A stretch of DNA of 64,000 nt from Cystobacter fuscus DSM 2262 (GCF_000335475.2 NZ_ANAH02000001.1:434001-498000); one strand, 5' to 3'; shown: positions 32,859 through 43,044, counted from the stretch's first letter. The notes: a model not told the origin generated them from the sequence alone. A program made the numbers and translations.

Positions 32859-33075
32859 GTGATGGGCCACTGGGCCGTCCGCTCGCCGGACCACGCTCCC
32901 TCGCGCCCCCTGTCCCCGGCGGCCCTGATGCTGTCCTTCCGGACAATGTTCGCGCCCGAGCGCGCCGCCGGAACCGAGGCGACCGTGGGCTTTCGCCGCG
33001 GGGAGCAATCGTTCGTGGCGCGATTGGATGCCGGGGGCCTGACGATCTCGCGCGGCGAGCCGGTGGACACCGACA
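32859..33075 (+). pseudogene. Fragment of a transcriptional regulator (HxlR-type, SCP2-like C-terminal part)
   Basis: The plus frame reads FQVMGHWAVRSPDH, PLSPAALMLSFRTMFAPERA, GTEATVGFRRGEQSFVAR and LTISRGEPVDTD, the pattern of the SCP2-like C-terminal region attached to some HxlR/MarR-type regulators (recognised from memory, not searched). No winged-helix part lies upstream, and the frame runs into the 3' end of the convergent gene at 33076, so both ends are missing. It lies next to the VOC gene, which such regulators often accompany. Confidence 0.45.
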
Positions 33076-36000
33076 CTAGGGCTGTGCGGGCAGCACCAGG
33101 GCGTCCCGGAGTTCCGCGGGCGGGTTCGCATCAAGCGCCAGATAGATCTCGAACCACGCCAGATAGGAGCGCCAGGAAGGATCACGCTGGTCGATGAGGG
33201 AGCGTTGTGCCTGGCCCAGACGCTTGGGCACATCGAAAGGAACCTGCGTGTTCCCATCCGAGTGCAACTGCGCCGCGAACCAGAGCACGTCGAGCTGACC
33301 GGCATCGAGCGGCGCGTGGGTGCGCTCGATCAGGGTGTCGGCGTGCTCGAGCGCCTTGCCCAACCAGCGGCCCGCCCGCGCCGTGTCCCGGCGATCCACG
33401 GCATTCTCGGCCAGCCGCATCTCCGCCAGCGTCACCGCGCGGAGATCCTCATCACGATCCGACTCGGCGAACTGTTCCAGGAACAGCTCGCGCCGCTGTT
33501 CGAGTGCGTGGGCCGCGGCGTCCAGATGCCCGAGTCGGGTCTCCGCATTGGCGCGCAATCCCGCGGCGATGATGCGATAGGAGCGCTGAACGTGCTGGGG
33601 GGTGGCGTGTGCCTGTTTCAGCGAGGCTCGCACGGCGGGGGTCACCAGGTCGCGCTCAACCCTGTCCAGGTCCTCCAACGCCCGCTGGGGCTGACCCGCC
33701 CCCAACTCCGCGGCGCAGCGGGCCAGCCGCACCACCAACCGGTTGCGTAGACCCTCCGCGTCGCTGGGGCCCGTTTCCACGGTGGGCAGTTCGCGATCGT
33801 AGAGCGCCAACGCACGCTCGAAGCGGCCCGCGGCGAGGTTGTAGAGCGCCGCGCGATCCATCACCAGCAGGGCGAACCTGGCCAGCTTCGGTGTGGCGTC
33901 CACCATGGACAGGGCCTGCTCCGCCGCCTGGGCCGCCTCTTCCTCGCGGCCAACGTGCAAGAGCGCCCGGGCGCGGGAAAGGGACACCGCCAGCCCCGCC
34001 GCGTTGTCCACGTAGGGCAGCTTGTCCCGTTGCTCGAGATAGCCCAGGGCGATGTGGAAGTTGCCCACCTGGGTGTGCAACAGCCCCAACGCGCCGAGGA
34101 TCATCGCCCGGTAGCGGACGTTGTTGCGCACCAGGTCCAGGGCGATCAGGTAATGCCGGTTGGCGCGCTCGGCGGCGGCGGGAGCGTGGCCGCGGAGGAA
34201 GTCCTCGTGATGAATGGCACCCGAGAGGGCATGCACCTCGCGTTGGTTCTTGAGCTCCTGCCACGAGGCACGCAGCTCCTTCACGGCCGCCGCCACCGCC
34301 CGGGCGTGGGCGCGGTCATCCTCCAGCTTGGGCAACTGGCGCGCCGTGAGGTAGGCCTTCACGAAGTGCGCGAGCGGCCTGGCCATGCTCGCGGAGGTGG
34401 TGGTGACTTCCTTTTCCACCACCTCGGGGCTGACGCCGGCACGCAAACGCAGGCTCATGGACTCGACAGCACTTTCCAGTGAGCCCGTCCGTTGAGTCAC
34501 GAGGTCGAAGTCGGCACGGGCTTCGTCCAGACGCTGCCTCCCCAACCGGCGGTAGGCGCGGCCCATGATCGCGCGACGAAACAACCGCTCGGCCTGGCGG
34601 CGTTCCTCGGTGCCGGGCGGGGCGTCGTCGACGTAGACCGTCGCCAAGGCCTCCAGCACGCCATCGGCGCCGAGGCCCGCCGCGCGCTCGACGGCGTCCT
34701 GCACCAGGACGCGCCGGCGAAGGGGCTCCTTCTGCTGACGGTAGAACGCGATCAATGCATCCCGGACGGCTCGGGGGGGTCGCTCGTCGTGCAACGCGTT
34801 GACGTGCCGACCCAGCTCCAAGGCGAACGCATAGGCCGAGCCGGCCGGTGCCGAGGCGAGTGCCCGGGCCATGGCGGCATCCGCTTCGTCATAGGGGCGT
34901 CCCCGGTACAGGGAGCGGACGGCGGCGCGAGCGAAGTCGAGCTGGTCGTCGTCGGGAAACACCTTGTTCATGGACAGCCTGCGGCCGGCTTCGACCAGGG
35001 CCTCCCGATCATCGAGCTTGCGGTACAGCGCGTCCGCTCGTTCGTAATAGGCCTCCAGCACCGCGCGCGGCGTGGTGTCGGTCAGCTGCGCTGCCTCCAA
35101 CTCCTGACGTGCCCGCGTGAAGTCACCAGCGGCCTCCGCCAGCTCACTGCGCACCACGTGTTGGAAGACGGCGGAGGGTGGGCTGGGAGCGGCGGCGGGA
35201 TCCAACGCGGCCATGCGTTTGCGTTCGGCGTCGAGCGGCTCGTCCACCATGCGGCCGCGTTCGTTCTCCTTCATCGCGCGCCGGTGGTCGATGAGAAGCC
35301 GCAGCGGCTCCGATAGTCCCGCGGTGGCGGAATCGTTCACCGAGTGCATGTGGCGGGCGTAGAACTCCGCCGCATCGAAGTCCTCGGCAGCCAGGTGGAG
35401 CTGGCTCAGGCGCATCATCAGCAGACGACGCAGCTTGGGCCGGACTTCACGCAACAGGCGTTGGTGGTAGAGCAGGAGTTGATCCGCGCGCCTGCCGACC
35501 ATTTTCAATTCCGCGCTGAGACGAGGAACATCCCAGGTGCTGGGAACCTGGCCATCCAGCGGCAACTGATACACATCCAGCGACTGATCGCGCGAACAGG
35601 TCGCGATGAGTGACGCGGCCGCGGGCGCCGGGTACTCGCAGCTCCAGGACACACTGGTGAGCTGGTCCGGACTGGAGGCGGCGGCCAACCCGGGCGCGTC
35701 CTCGCGCTCGGTGGCCCAAGGCACCCGGAACAGCACTCCCCTGTCGCTGGCGTCAATCACCCCGTCCGTATTGGAGTCGGTGAAGAACTGCACCACGTAC
35801 AGGGAGCGCCCATCGCGCGCGAACACCGGCTGGCCGGTCTGTCCCGGAAGATCGAGCGCCAGCGGGATGGGGGCCGCGCCGGAGCGATCCAACCGAAGTG
35901 CCTCCAGATGGGACGAGGCGCGCGCGGCGAAGCCAGGGCCCACCTGCTGCACGGAGCGTTCGACCGGGACGTACACCAGCCAGCGCCCATCGGGTGAGAG

Positions 36001-36543
36001 GGCGGGACTGGTCAGGTTGCGCTCGAGCAGGGGACTCGCGCTCAACTCGCGCGCCACCGTGACTCGCGACAAGCGCAGATCGCCCTGGATGGTCGCCCGG
36101 CTCACCAGCGCGATATGCGAGGCATCGATCCATTCCGCCTGCAGCGCGCTGGTCTCTTCCTCGAGGCAGCGGCGGCCTTCCGCCCCAGGCAGTTCCCGCA
36201 CACACAACTGGCCGCTGGCCTGGTTCCGGAACGAGATGTAGAGCAGGTGCTTGCCGTCGGGACTGACCCGCGGCCAGGTCACATCGGCGCCTTCGTCGAA
36301 GAGGCGGCGCTCGCGGCCCTGTTCCAGATCCTGAACGTAGATCTCGGTCGCGATGTTGCGGTTGGACACGAAGATCAGCGTGTTCCCATCGGGCGCCAAC
36401 TGCCCCAGGAATTGATCTCCCATGCCCACGGTGAGCCGTGAGGGCCTGCGCAAGCCTCCGTCGTTCTCATCGTCCTGCGCCCAGGCACTGCCCGCGAGGA
36501 GAACAGCCAGGACCAGGAAGCACCGGCCACGAGGCGTCAGCAC
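33076..36543 (-). CDS. Periplasmic TolB-like beta-propeller / TPR protein of the AsmA-like operon
   Basis: A signal peptide (FLVLAVLLAGSAWAQ) gives an exported protein of 1155 residues in all. Residues ~35-380 have WD40-like/TolB-type propeller blades (FLGQLAPDGNTLIFVSNR, EIYVQDLEQGRERRLF, WPRVSPDGKHLLYIS, PALSPDGRWLVYVP, and a DSNTDGVIDASDRG calcium-like loop). The remainder is helical with many TPR-like pairs (ALEQRRELFLEQFAESDRDE, FERALALYDREL). GTG 36543 is chosen because GGGGAG lies eight bases upstream and the signal peptide starts there. The start overlaps the last codons of the upstream lipoprotein gene, so translation is coupled. It may assist assembly or cargo handling for the AsmA-like bridge; that role is inference. 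Confidence 0.85.
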   Translation of the reverse strand: MLTPRGRCFLVLAVLLAGSAWAQDDENDGGLRRPSRLTVGMGDQFLGQLAPDGNTLIFVSNRNIATEIYVQDLEQGRERRLFDEGADVTWPRVSPDGKHLLYISFRNQASGQLCVRELPGAEGRRCLEEETSALQAEWIDASHIALVSRATIQGDLRLSRVTVARELSASPLLERNLTSPALSPDGRWLVYVPVERSVQQVGPGFAARASSHLEALRLDRSGAAPIPLALDLPGQTGQPVFARDGRSLYVVQFFTDSNTDGVIDASDRGVLFRVPWATEREDAPGLAAASSPDQLTSVSWSCEYPAPAAASLIATCSRDQSLDVYQLPLDGQVPSTWDVPRLSAELKMVGRRADQLLLYHQRLLREVRPKLRRLLMMRLSQLHLAAEDFDAAEFYARHMHSVNDSATAGLSEPLRLLIDHRRAMKENERGRMVDEPLDAERKRMAALDPAAAPSPPSAVFQHVVRSELAEAAGDFTRARQELEAAQLTDTTPRAVLEAYYERADALYRKLDDREALVEAGRRLSMNKVFPDDDQLDFARAAVRSLYRGRPYDEADAAMARALASAPAGSAYAFALELGRHVNALHDERPPRAVRDALIAFYRQQKEPLRRRVLVQDAVERAAGLGADGVLEALATVYVDDAPPGTEERRQAERLFRRAIMGRAYRRLGRQRLDEARADFDLVTQRTGSLESAVESMSLRLRAGVSPEVVEKEVTTTSASMARPLAHFVKAYLTARQLPKLEDDRAHARAVAAAVKELRASWQELKNQREVHALSGAIHHEDFLRGHAPAAAERANRHYLIALDLVRNNVRYRAMILGALGLLHTQVGNFHIALGYLEQRDKLPYVDNAAGLAVSLSRARALLHVGREEEAAQAAEQALSMVDATPKLARFALLVMDRAALYNLAAGRFERALALYDRELPTVETGPSDAEGLRNRLVVRLARCAAELGAGQPQRALEDLDRVERDLVTPAVRASLKQAHATPQHVQRSYRIIAAGLRANAETRLGHLDAAAHALEQRRELFLEQFAESDRDEDLRAVTLAEMRLAENAVDRRDTARAGRWLGKALEHADTLIERTHAPLDAGQLDVLWFAAQLHSDGNTQVPFDVPKRLGQAQRSLIDQRDPSWRSYLAWFEIYLALDANPPAELRDALVLPAQP

Positions 36544-37076
36544 TTCTTTTCTCCCCAGGTGCCGTCCTCGGACTCCACCCAGCCGCCGCAGATCACCCCC
36601 TGCGCGTGCACCTGTTGCCAGCTCCGGCGCAACGACTCCTCGGGCACACCGGGGCGGACCGTCCGCATCCACTGCCACAGCTGCCGCCGGGCCCGGTTCA
36701 CCCGATCCACCAGGGCGGCGTCATCGGCCGACAAGCGTCCGGACTGGCAGCGGCTCCGGGTGTCCACCAGCAACCCGTCCCTCCCCTCGCCCACGCAGTG
36801 GCGCCGCAGCAGCTCATCGACGCGGTCCGCCTGCGTCCTGCCCAGGTTCTCGACCAGCGGCGTGGGTTGGATGCCCAGCTCCTCCAGTTGGTTGGGCGTG
36901 AGCGGCACCGGCGTCGGGCTCATGCCCGCACGAGCCAGACGCCGTTCCACGTCCTCGAACGATCCCGAGGCCTGTTCCTCGAGCGCCGTCGCGCGATCGA
37001 CCATGACGATCTCGGGGGCGCGGATGCACCCGGGAAGGGCAAGGGCGGCGAGCAGCAGCAACCCGCGGCGTTTCAT
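36537..37076 (-). CDS. DUF1318-type lipoprotein (YnbE-like N-part fused to YdbL-like C-part)
   Basis: The 179-residue product starts MKRRGLLLLAALALPGC, a clear lipobox with Ile at +2. The N-terminal section (PEIVMVDRATALEEQASGSF) could correspond to the small lipoprotein YnbE, and the C-terminal ~70 residues align with E. coli YdbL (DUF1318): ALVDRVNRARRQLWQWM against ALVEKINAARTENYQKL, then an xxVP..... helix, and GGWVESEDGTWGEKK against GEYVQGINGQWLRK. Its ATG overlaps the TGA of the AsmA-like gene (ATGA at 37073-37076), and the next gene starts inside its 3' end. In E. coli YdbL is a periplasmic chaperone for the YdbH-YnbE lipid bridge. The fusion interpretation is inference from sequence seen here and remembered E. 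coli sequences. Confidence 0.8.
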   Translation of the reverse strand: MKRRGLLLLAALALPGCIRAPEIVMVDRATALEEQASGSFEDVERRLARAGMSPTPVPLTPNQLEELGIQPTPLVENLGRTQADRVDELLRRHCVGEGRDGLLVDTRSRCQSGRLSADDAALVDRVNRARRQLWQWMRTVRPGVPEESLRRSWQQVHAQGVICGGWVESEDGTWGEKKC

Positions 37077-40000
37077 GGCGTGGCCTCCACAAGGGACAAG
37101 GAGTTGATGGCACGGTCGACGATGGGGCCCATGGGAATGCCCCGGATCTCGTCGATGCTGAGCAGCCTGGCCAGGCCGCCCATGGTGATGCTCAGGCGGC
37201 CGAAGCCGCGGTTGAAGCTCACCCGCACGTGTTCCGGGTGGCCCAATCCCAACGCGTAGCGGACACGGTTGGTGGCGGGATCCGTGTGGAGCGGATCCTC
37301 GAGATCGAGCAGATCGAGCAGGTGTCGGTTGCCGATGCGCAGGATCTCCGCGCGTCCGTTGACGCTGCGATCCTTGCCGGAGATGACCACGGCGGCATTT
37401 CCGTCAAAGGGCTCGCCCCGGGACGATTTCACGCCGGTCGCCCGCACATGCGCCTCCAGGGTGGAGTGCTTTCCCTGCCAGTCCAACATGCACTGTCCGG
37501 TGATACGCCCACCGCGGACGCCCATCTCCAGCTGACTCAAGGACACCATGTTCTGGTTGATGGACAGGTTTCCGGCCAGGGGCGCAATGGAGATGAGCGG
37601 CGTGGTGATGCTGCCCACCGACATGAAGCCGTTGCGCGAAAGCAAGGGGTGCTGGTCGGCGAAACGCAGCATCGAGTACGGGTTCACGTCGATGTCGTTC
37701 AGCAGCCGTACCCGGCCCTCGGTGAACTCCACGTTCTCGGTCAGCGGCACGTTGCCATCGAGCCTCTCGACCGCGACGCCCGATCCGGGCAGCTTCAGGT
37801 TCACGTTCTGGAGGAGAAGCTCGGAGAGGGTTCGGAAGACCACCAGGTTGGGCGAAGCCACCTGGAAGTTGACCGTGACCTTGCCGCTGCTCTCGAGCAG
37901 GCCGGGCTGCGCGAGCTTGGACAAGTCCTGCTCCAGCTCCCCCCGGACCGCCAGACGGCGCCGGTCGTCACCGAGCTCGAGCCGGCCCCTGGCTTTCAAC
38001 CAGGTGCTCGTCCCCGCGTTGGACAGTTGCAGGTCGGGGATGTGAATGACGCCATTGGGCTCACGGCGAGCGGAGAACGACCCTTCCAGGTCCTGAACCG
38101 GATAGGGCAGCGCTGGCCTCTGTTCGAGGGAGCGGACCTTCAAGTGTTGTTTCAGTTCGATTTCGTCCGCTTCCCACTTCTCGGGGATGGTGGCGGTGGT
38201 GTCGCTGGACACGTCGGCGAATGACAGCCGTCGATCGCCCATGCCCACGGAGAGCTTTTCCACCGCCAGGTTGCTGTGGACGATTCGCCGTGACCCCTCG
38301 GCGTGCGACTCGACCCGCCAATGCAACGCGGGGAGGTTGATCGACCGGCCCTCCTGTCTCCAGCGGATGCCGCGCGCGTCCACCACCACCGTTCCCTCGA
38401 AGCTGCCGGTCCGCAGTGGTGCGGGGACCAGGCTCGGGGTTCCGTCGGCGGCGATGTCCGTGATCACGCCGAGCAGCGTCCCATGCAGCTCGACGTTCAA
38501 CGCGAGCCGCGAGGGATCCAGCTCCGCGGGCACCCGGGCCTTGGCCAGCAGAGGCGACAGCGCACCGAGGGGCGGAAGGTCGCCTTTGATATCGCAGCGA
38601 AGCGCTCGGGCTTTCCGGTCGAACGCCAGCGCGGCATCGAGCGCGATCTTCAGCCCCTCGTGGCTGGTGAGCCCCAACTGGAGCGACGGCTTCCGGCGAT
38701 CGAGGTCCAACGTCAGGGTCTGATGCTGAGGACCCGCGTCGTTCTCACCAACGCGCAGCCCTTCGACGCGAAGATCCAGTTCGCCCTTGTGCCGCCAGGC
38801 ATCTCCTCGCGAACGCATCACGACGGCGAGGTTGCTGGCCGACACGTCGTCCCATCCCGGCCGCTGCAGGCCCAGCTCCGTTCGGTGCTCCAACCGTGGC
38901 GAGGAGGAAAAGAGCGCCGCCAGCTTGCCCGTGGAAACCAGGTTCACGGCCAGGTGCTTCCAGGGAATGCGTGCGGCGATCGACTCGGGGATGAAGGGCC
39001 GGGCAACGGCGAGGTCCGGGGTCTGGACGGCCAAGGTGTACGCCACATCGTCGAGCCCCTTGGTGGCATCCATCGACGCGTGCATCGTGCCAACGTCGAG
39101 CTCCAGACGGGCGCGGGCCCGGCCAAGCCGTGGCTCGTCCAACCGAGGGAACGCCTCCGACACGTTGAGCTTCACGTGCACGGGGCCCTTCAACACCTCG
39201 CGGCCATCCGCCATGACCACCTGGAGTGCGCCCACGGGCACGTCCGCTTTCAGTGCGAAGGGCGGCTCACCCGCCAAGGGGGCATGGAGCTGAAATCCCA
39301 GACGTTCAGCGGTCGCACGGATCCCAGAGGCACGGACGTCCAGTGCATCCACCATTCCGGACAGGGAGGCATCCCCCGCGACCTTGATGGGTGAGGAGGG
39401 GTCTGGCCGCAGCTGGTGACCCTTCAGTTCGCCGTGGGCCTTCGGAACACGAAGCGGGGTGGGCCCTCCAACATCGAGCCCCTGGAGCGCGAAGGCGAGT
39501 TGGGCGGCCAGCCCCTTCTGGGGCTCAGGGGTCGCCACCAAGGAGACGCGTCCACCTCCGAGTGCCACCCGAAGATCGTCTCGAACAAGCTGGAGCGCCG
39601 CGACGTCGACATCCAGCCCGAGTTTGCCTTGGGAGCCCAGCTGAGGCATGGCGCTGAGCGTGACCTCGTGGGCGTCCAGATGCACCTTGCCGCGCTCGAT
39701 GGAGAATGGAAGCCATTCAGCGGGGAGCCGTTGCAGCAGCCGTCCGAGATCAACATCCGCCAGGGCCCGCGTCACGACTGGCGGAACCTCCGCTGCATCC
39801 GGAAGCACCAACCGGGCTTGCACTTCGGCGCTGTCGGCCAACTGGGCGCGGTCCAGCTCGATGGCGATGTGCCGCTTCTCGGCATCGAACTCCGCGGAGG
39901 CCGTGCCGTGCAGCAGTGTGCGGACCGTGAACCGCGGATCGAACGTCTGCCGCGCGACATCGAGGTCCACCCGCGCACGAGCGGCCGACGCCCCTGCTTC

Positions 40001-40759
40001 CGCCGAGAGGGTCAGTTCCAGTTGGGCCAGGGCCGACGAAATGGCCGGGCCTTCACGGCTCAACTCCAGTGGAAGCGGCGTACCGGTCTGGCCCGTTCGC
40101 GCGAAGACCTTCCATCCATCGTCCTGATGCTTCGCTTCGACCGTGGCCGCGAGCCCACGCAAGGACCAGCGATCGATCACTTCACCGTGCCGAACGCGGA
40201 CGTAGCTCAACGACACGCCCGACACCTCGACCTTCCCGATGGGAGGCGCCAAGGCCAGGAGGGCAGCGGCCTGCCGAGAAGCCCCGAGAGGCTCGTCAAC
40301 GGGCGGCGGCTCGGGGGCTTCCGACCCCATCAAGCCCGTGAGCGACGTGGGCCCCGCCTCGTCGGCCACCAGGGTCATGACCACGTCCCGCACCGCCACC
40401 CGCTCGACCAGGGTGGTCCCGCTCAGCACGGAGCCGAGCGACCATTGCGCCTCCAGGGCTCCGACGCGCAGCAGCTCGGGCGCGACGTCCTGAAACGGCG
40501 CTGGGGTACGCACCACCAGTCCTTCCAGGCGCAGACCCGAGAGCACGGCGACCTGGGTTGTCTGGTAGTCCAGCCGCAGGCCAGTGACCGCCTCCACCGT
40601 GGAGACGATGCGCTGCTTCAGCCAGGGGCGGTCGAGGCTGTGCAGAGCGACCACCGCCGTGACCAGCACCAGCGCGAGGGTCGCCACGAGAAGCAGGAGC
40701 ACGCCTGCACAGATTCGAGCCAACCGCCGACGAGGTCGTCCAGCTCCGGGGGATTCCAT
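37073..40759 (-). CDS. AsmA-like inter-membrane bridge protein (YdbH analogue)
   Basis: The 1228-residue protein has one N-terminal membrane anchor (ICAGVLLLLVATLALVLVTA) followed by DRPWLKQRIVSTVEAVTGLR and then almost entirely beta-strand sequence of alternating hydrophobic residues, the hallmark of AsmA-like/TamB/YdbH repeating-beta-groove proteins. The C-terminal region has FGRLSITMGGLARLLSIDEI. YdbH of E. coli is about 880 residues; this one is longer, consistent with a longer groove. Such proteins are anchored in the inner membrane and span the periplasm to move phospholipid toward the outer membrane. It is the first gene of the operon; the lipoprotein and propeller/TPR genes follow with overlapping codons. 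The promoter should lie in 40760-40880. Confidence 0.85.
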   Translation of the reverse strand: MESPGAGRPRRRLARICAGVLLLLVATLALVLVTAVVALHSLDRPWLKQRIVSTVEAVTGLRLDYQTTQVAVLSGLRLEGLVVRTPAPFQDVAPELLRVGALEAQWSLGSVLSGTTLVERVAVRDVVMTLVADEAGPTSLTGLMGSEAPEPPPVDEPLGASRQAAALLALAPPIGKVEVSGVSLSYVRVRHGEVIDRWSLRGLAATVEAKHQDDGWKVFARTGQTGTPLPLELSREGPAISSALAQLELTLSAEAGASAARARVDLDVARQTFDPRFTVRTLLHGTASAEFDAEKRHIAIELDRAQLADSAEVQARLVLPDAAEVPPVVTRALADVDLGRLLQRLPAEWLPFSIERGKVHLDAHEVTLSAMPQLGSQGKLGLDVDVAALQLVRDDLRVALGGGRVSLVATPEPQKGLAAQLAFALQGLDVGGPTPLRVPKAHGELKGHQLRPDPSSPIKVAGDASLSGMVDALDVRASGIRATAERLGFQLHAPLAGEPPFALKADVPVGALQVVMADGREVLKGPVHVKLNVSEAFPRLDEPRLGRARARLELDVGTMHASMDATKGLDDVAYTLAVQTPDLAVARPFIPESIAARIPWKHLAVNLVSTGKLAALFSSSPRLEHRTELGLQRPGWDDVSASNLAVVMRSRGDAWRHKGELDLRVEGLRVGENDAGPQHQTLTLDLDRRKPSLQLGLTSHEGLKIALDAALAFDRKARALRCDIKGDLPPLGALSPLLAKARVPAELDPSRLALNVELHGTLLGVITDIAADGTPSLVPAPLRTGSFEGTVVVDARGIRWRQEGRSINLPALHWRVESHAEGSRRIVHSNLAVEKLSVGMGDRRLSFADVSSDTTATIPEKWEADEIELKQHLKVRSLEQRPALPYPVQDLEGSFSARREPNGVIHIPDLQLSNAGTSTWLKARGRLELGDDRRRLAVRGELEQDLSKLAQPGLLESSGKVTVNFQVASPNLVVFRTLSELLLQNVNLKLPGSGVAVERLDGNVPLTENVEFTEGRVRLLNDIDVNPYSMLRFADQHPLLSRNGFMSVGSITTPLISIAPLAGNLSINQNMVSLSQLEMGVRGGRITGQCMLDWQGKHSTLEAHVRATGVKSSRGEPFDGNAAVVISGKDRSVNGRAEILRIGNRHLLDLLDLEDPLHTDPATNRVRYALGLGHPEHVRVSFNRGFGRLSITMGGLARLLSIDEIRGIPMGPIVDRAINSLSLVEATP

Positions 40760-40881
40760 GATGTTCGGTCGGGAGCGAGCGGCCCCCCTCGTCCTACCAT
40801 GCGGCGGAATCGGGTTTCAATCGCCAGGACCCGGCGGGCTCGGCCCCCAACTCCTGTGCCCTGGAAACGGACACAGCAGGA

Positions 40882-41241
40882 GTGGAACCGCGAAAGAGCG
40901 GCAACATCATCGCTCCCACGGGAGACCCTCCTCGCCGAGGGGTGGTGCTAGTCTTCGCCTGGAGCATCGCGCTGGCCCGGGGAGAGGGGGCCGCCCTTCC
41001 CACCCTCAACGCTCGCACGCTCCTCTTTCTCGCCCTCTCCGGTGTGGCCACGGGCCTGTCCTGGCTGGCCTACTTTCGGGCGCTCCAGCTCGCCCCCGCC
41101 TCGCGGGTGGCACCCCTCGACAAGCTCAGCCTGGCCCTCACGCTCGTCCTGGCGTGGGGTCTTCTGGGAGAGCCCATGTCGTGGAAGCTCGTCATGGGCG
41201 TGGGGATGATGGTCTGCGGCGCACTGCTGACCCTGGGCTGA
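40882..41241 (+). pseudogene. EamA-family transporter, 5'-truncated
   Basis: From about 40945 the frame reads VVLVFAWSIALARGEGAALP, LLFLALSGVATGLSWLAYF, RALQLAPASRVAPLDKLSLA, LTLVLAWGLLGEPMSWKL and MGVGMMVCGALLTL, four membrane helices of a small (~140-residue) EamA/DMT protein. The first helix and about 45 residues are missing; codons before 40945 are unrelated to the family (MEPRKSGNIIAPTG). Translation from ATG 40882 is possible but the product would lack part of the fold. It lies close to the start of the AsmA operon and is divergent from it. Confidence 0.7.
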
Positions 41242-41340
41242 CGGCCGGAGGCGAGGCACTGGCTGTAGCCATTTGGCGAAGCATCCTCGTCCAAGGAAGA
41301 ATCGAACCGTGGATGAAGCCCCAGGGCGAGCCCTGGTGAT

Positions 41341-43044
41341 TCATGTCATCGGTGATTCGTCGGCGGGAGGGGGAGCCGGAGCCACGGGACCATGGGCATT
41401 CACCGCGGCCTTGAGCGCGTGCGCCGTGGGTGGAGTCCGCCCATGGGGGGCGCTCCCCACTCCAGGACGGGGCCGCATGCGAGCGCCGCGCTCGTGGCGG
41501 TCCTCCACACGGAAATAGGACACCAGTTGGGTGAGCACCTCCGCCTGCGCGGAGAGCTCCTCGGCGGTAGAGGCCAGCTCCTCGGAGGCCGAGGCGTTGC
41601 GCTGCGTCACCTGGTCCACGTGCCGCATGGCCTTGTTCATCTGGACCACCCCGTCGGCCTGCTCGTTGGAGGCGGCCACCACCTCCTGCACCAGGTCCGC
41701 CGTCTTGCGGATGGAGGGCACCAGTTCCTCCAACAGATGTCCCGAGTGCGTCGCCACCTTCACACTGCTCGTCGCCAGCTCGCTGATCTCCTTCGCCGCC
41801 GTCCGGCTGCGCTCGGCCAACTTGCGCACCTCCGTGGCCACCACCGCGAAGCCCTTGCCGTGCGCTCCCGCCCTCGCCGCTTCGATCGCCGCGTTGAGCG
41901 CCAGCAGGTTCGTCTGGTAGGCGATCTCCTCGATGATGGAGACCTTCTCCGCGATGGAGGTCATCGCCTCCACCGTCTTCTTCACCACCTGGCCACTCTC
42001 CCCGGCGTCCCTGGCGCCCTTCACGGCCATCTGTGCCATCTGCCGGCTGTGGTCCCGGTTCTGGGTGATGCTGGCCGTCATCTGCTCCAGGCTGGCGGTG
42101 GTCTGCTCCACGCGGCTGGCCTGCTCGCCGTTACCTTGAGAAAGGCTCTGCGAGGAAGCCGAGACCTGCGTGGCGGCCGCGCTGAGCGTGGCGGCTCCCA
42201 TCCGCACCTCCGCCATCGCCTCGGAGAGCTTCCTCACCATTTCCTTCAGGGCGAACAGGAGGCTCGTCCTGTCGTTCCCCTTCGTCTCCACGTTCACGGA
42301 GAGGTCTCCGTCCGCCACCCTGTGCACCATCTCCGCCGCGTATCCCGGCTCCCCGCCGAGCTGCTCCGCGATCACCACCGTCGTGAGCAATCCGATCCCG
42401 AATGCGATAACGACGGCAGCGAAGATGACGCCCATGACGGACCACCTGAACTCCGCGTATGAACTCGTCGACCGCGCCGAGAACTGCTCCATCGCCGCGA
42501 ACTGGTGCGCCTCGAGCTCCTTGATGGCCGCCTCGATCTGGTTCTCGACCGCCCGGACCTCCTTCACGCCCGCGTCGACGTAGAGATCCTTGCTCGTCGT
42601 GAGCATCCCGGGCAGCCGCCCGCTCACCGCGAGTCGCAGGATATCCTGCTGCTCGCTCCGGAGCTGGGTCAGGAGCCGGTCCACCTCCGCGGCCTTGAGC
42701 TGCTGGGCCGAATCCGAGCTGTAGATCGTCCGCCGGTATGCCGCGAACGCCTCCTCGAGCTGCTCCCGGCTCTTCTCGAGCTCCTCGGTGCGATTCGAGA
42801 GCCGCTCCGTCCCCACGTCCAGCACCACGTTTCGAATGGTGCGAGACATGTGGAGCATGTGTACATCCGCCTCGAGCAGCTTCGCGAGACCGAGCGCGTG
42901 GTGCTCGTGTATCTCTTGGAGGCTCTCGTCTGTCTGGGCCATGCCACGCAGGCCCTGCACGCCGACGAAGACGGCAAGCACCGTGATCAGCCCGAATCCG
43001 AGCGTGAGTTTCGTGACGACCTTCAAGTTGCGGAACCACTTCAC
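41341..43044 (-). CDS. Methyl-accepting chemotaxis protein
   Basis: The 567-residue receptor has a first membrane helix ([18 protein letters not shown]), a periplasmic four-helix-bundle sensor ([38 protein letters not shown]), a second membrane helix ([18 protein letters not shown]), HAMP, and a cytoplasmic signalling hairpin with the near-invariant tip [20 protein letters not shown] then [14 protein letters not shown] Pro/Ala-rich tail follows without a CheR-binding pentapeptide. GTG 43044 is chosen because GGGGGAAACACA precedes it and the membrane helix begins soon after. No che genes are adjacent. In myxobacteria such orphan receptors signal through chemosensory systems encoded elsewhere. 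Confidence 0.93.
   Translation of the reverse strand: MKWFRNLKVVTKLTLGFGLITVLAVFVGVQGLRGMAQTDESLQEIHEHHALGLAKLLEADVHMLHMSRTIRNVVLDVGTERLSNRTEELEKSREQLEEAFAAYRRTIYSSDSAQQLKAAEVDRLLTQLRSEQQDILRLAVSGRLPGMLTTSKDLYVDAGVKEVRAVENQIEAAIKELEAHQFAAMEQFSARSTSSYAEFRWSVMGVIFAAVVIAFGIGLLTTVVIAEQLGGEPGYAAEMVHRVADGDLSVNVETKGNDRTSLLFALKEMVRKLSEAMAEVRMGAATLSAAATQVSASSQSLSQGNGEQASRVEQTTASLEQMTASITQNRDHSRQMAQMAVKGARDAGESGQVVKKTVEAMTSIAEKVSIIEEIAYQTNLLALNAAIEAARAGAHGKGFAVVATEVRKLAERSRTAAKEISELATSSVKVATHSGHLLEELVPSIRKTADLVQEVVAASNEQADGVVQMNKAMRHVDQVTQRNASASEELASTAEELSAQAEVLTQLVSYFRVEDRHERGARMRPRPGVGSAPHGRTPPTAHALKAAVNAHGPVAPAPPPADESPMT

Noticed and set aside
32736-33197. Intact plus-strand gene of 153 codons
   Set aside because: Only the middle resembles a protein family; the start region is antisense to the VOC stub and the end is antisense to the convergent gene, so it is a fragment.
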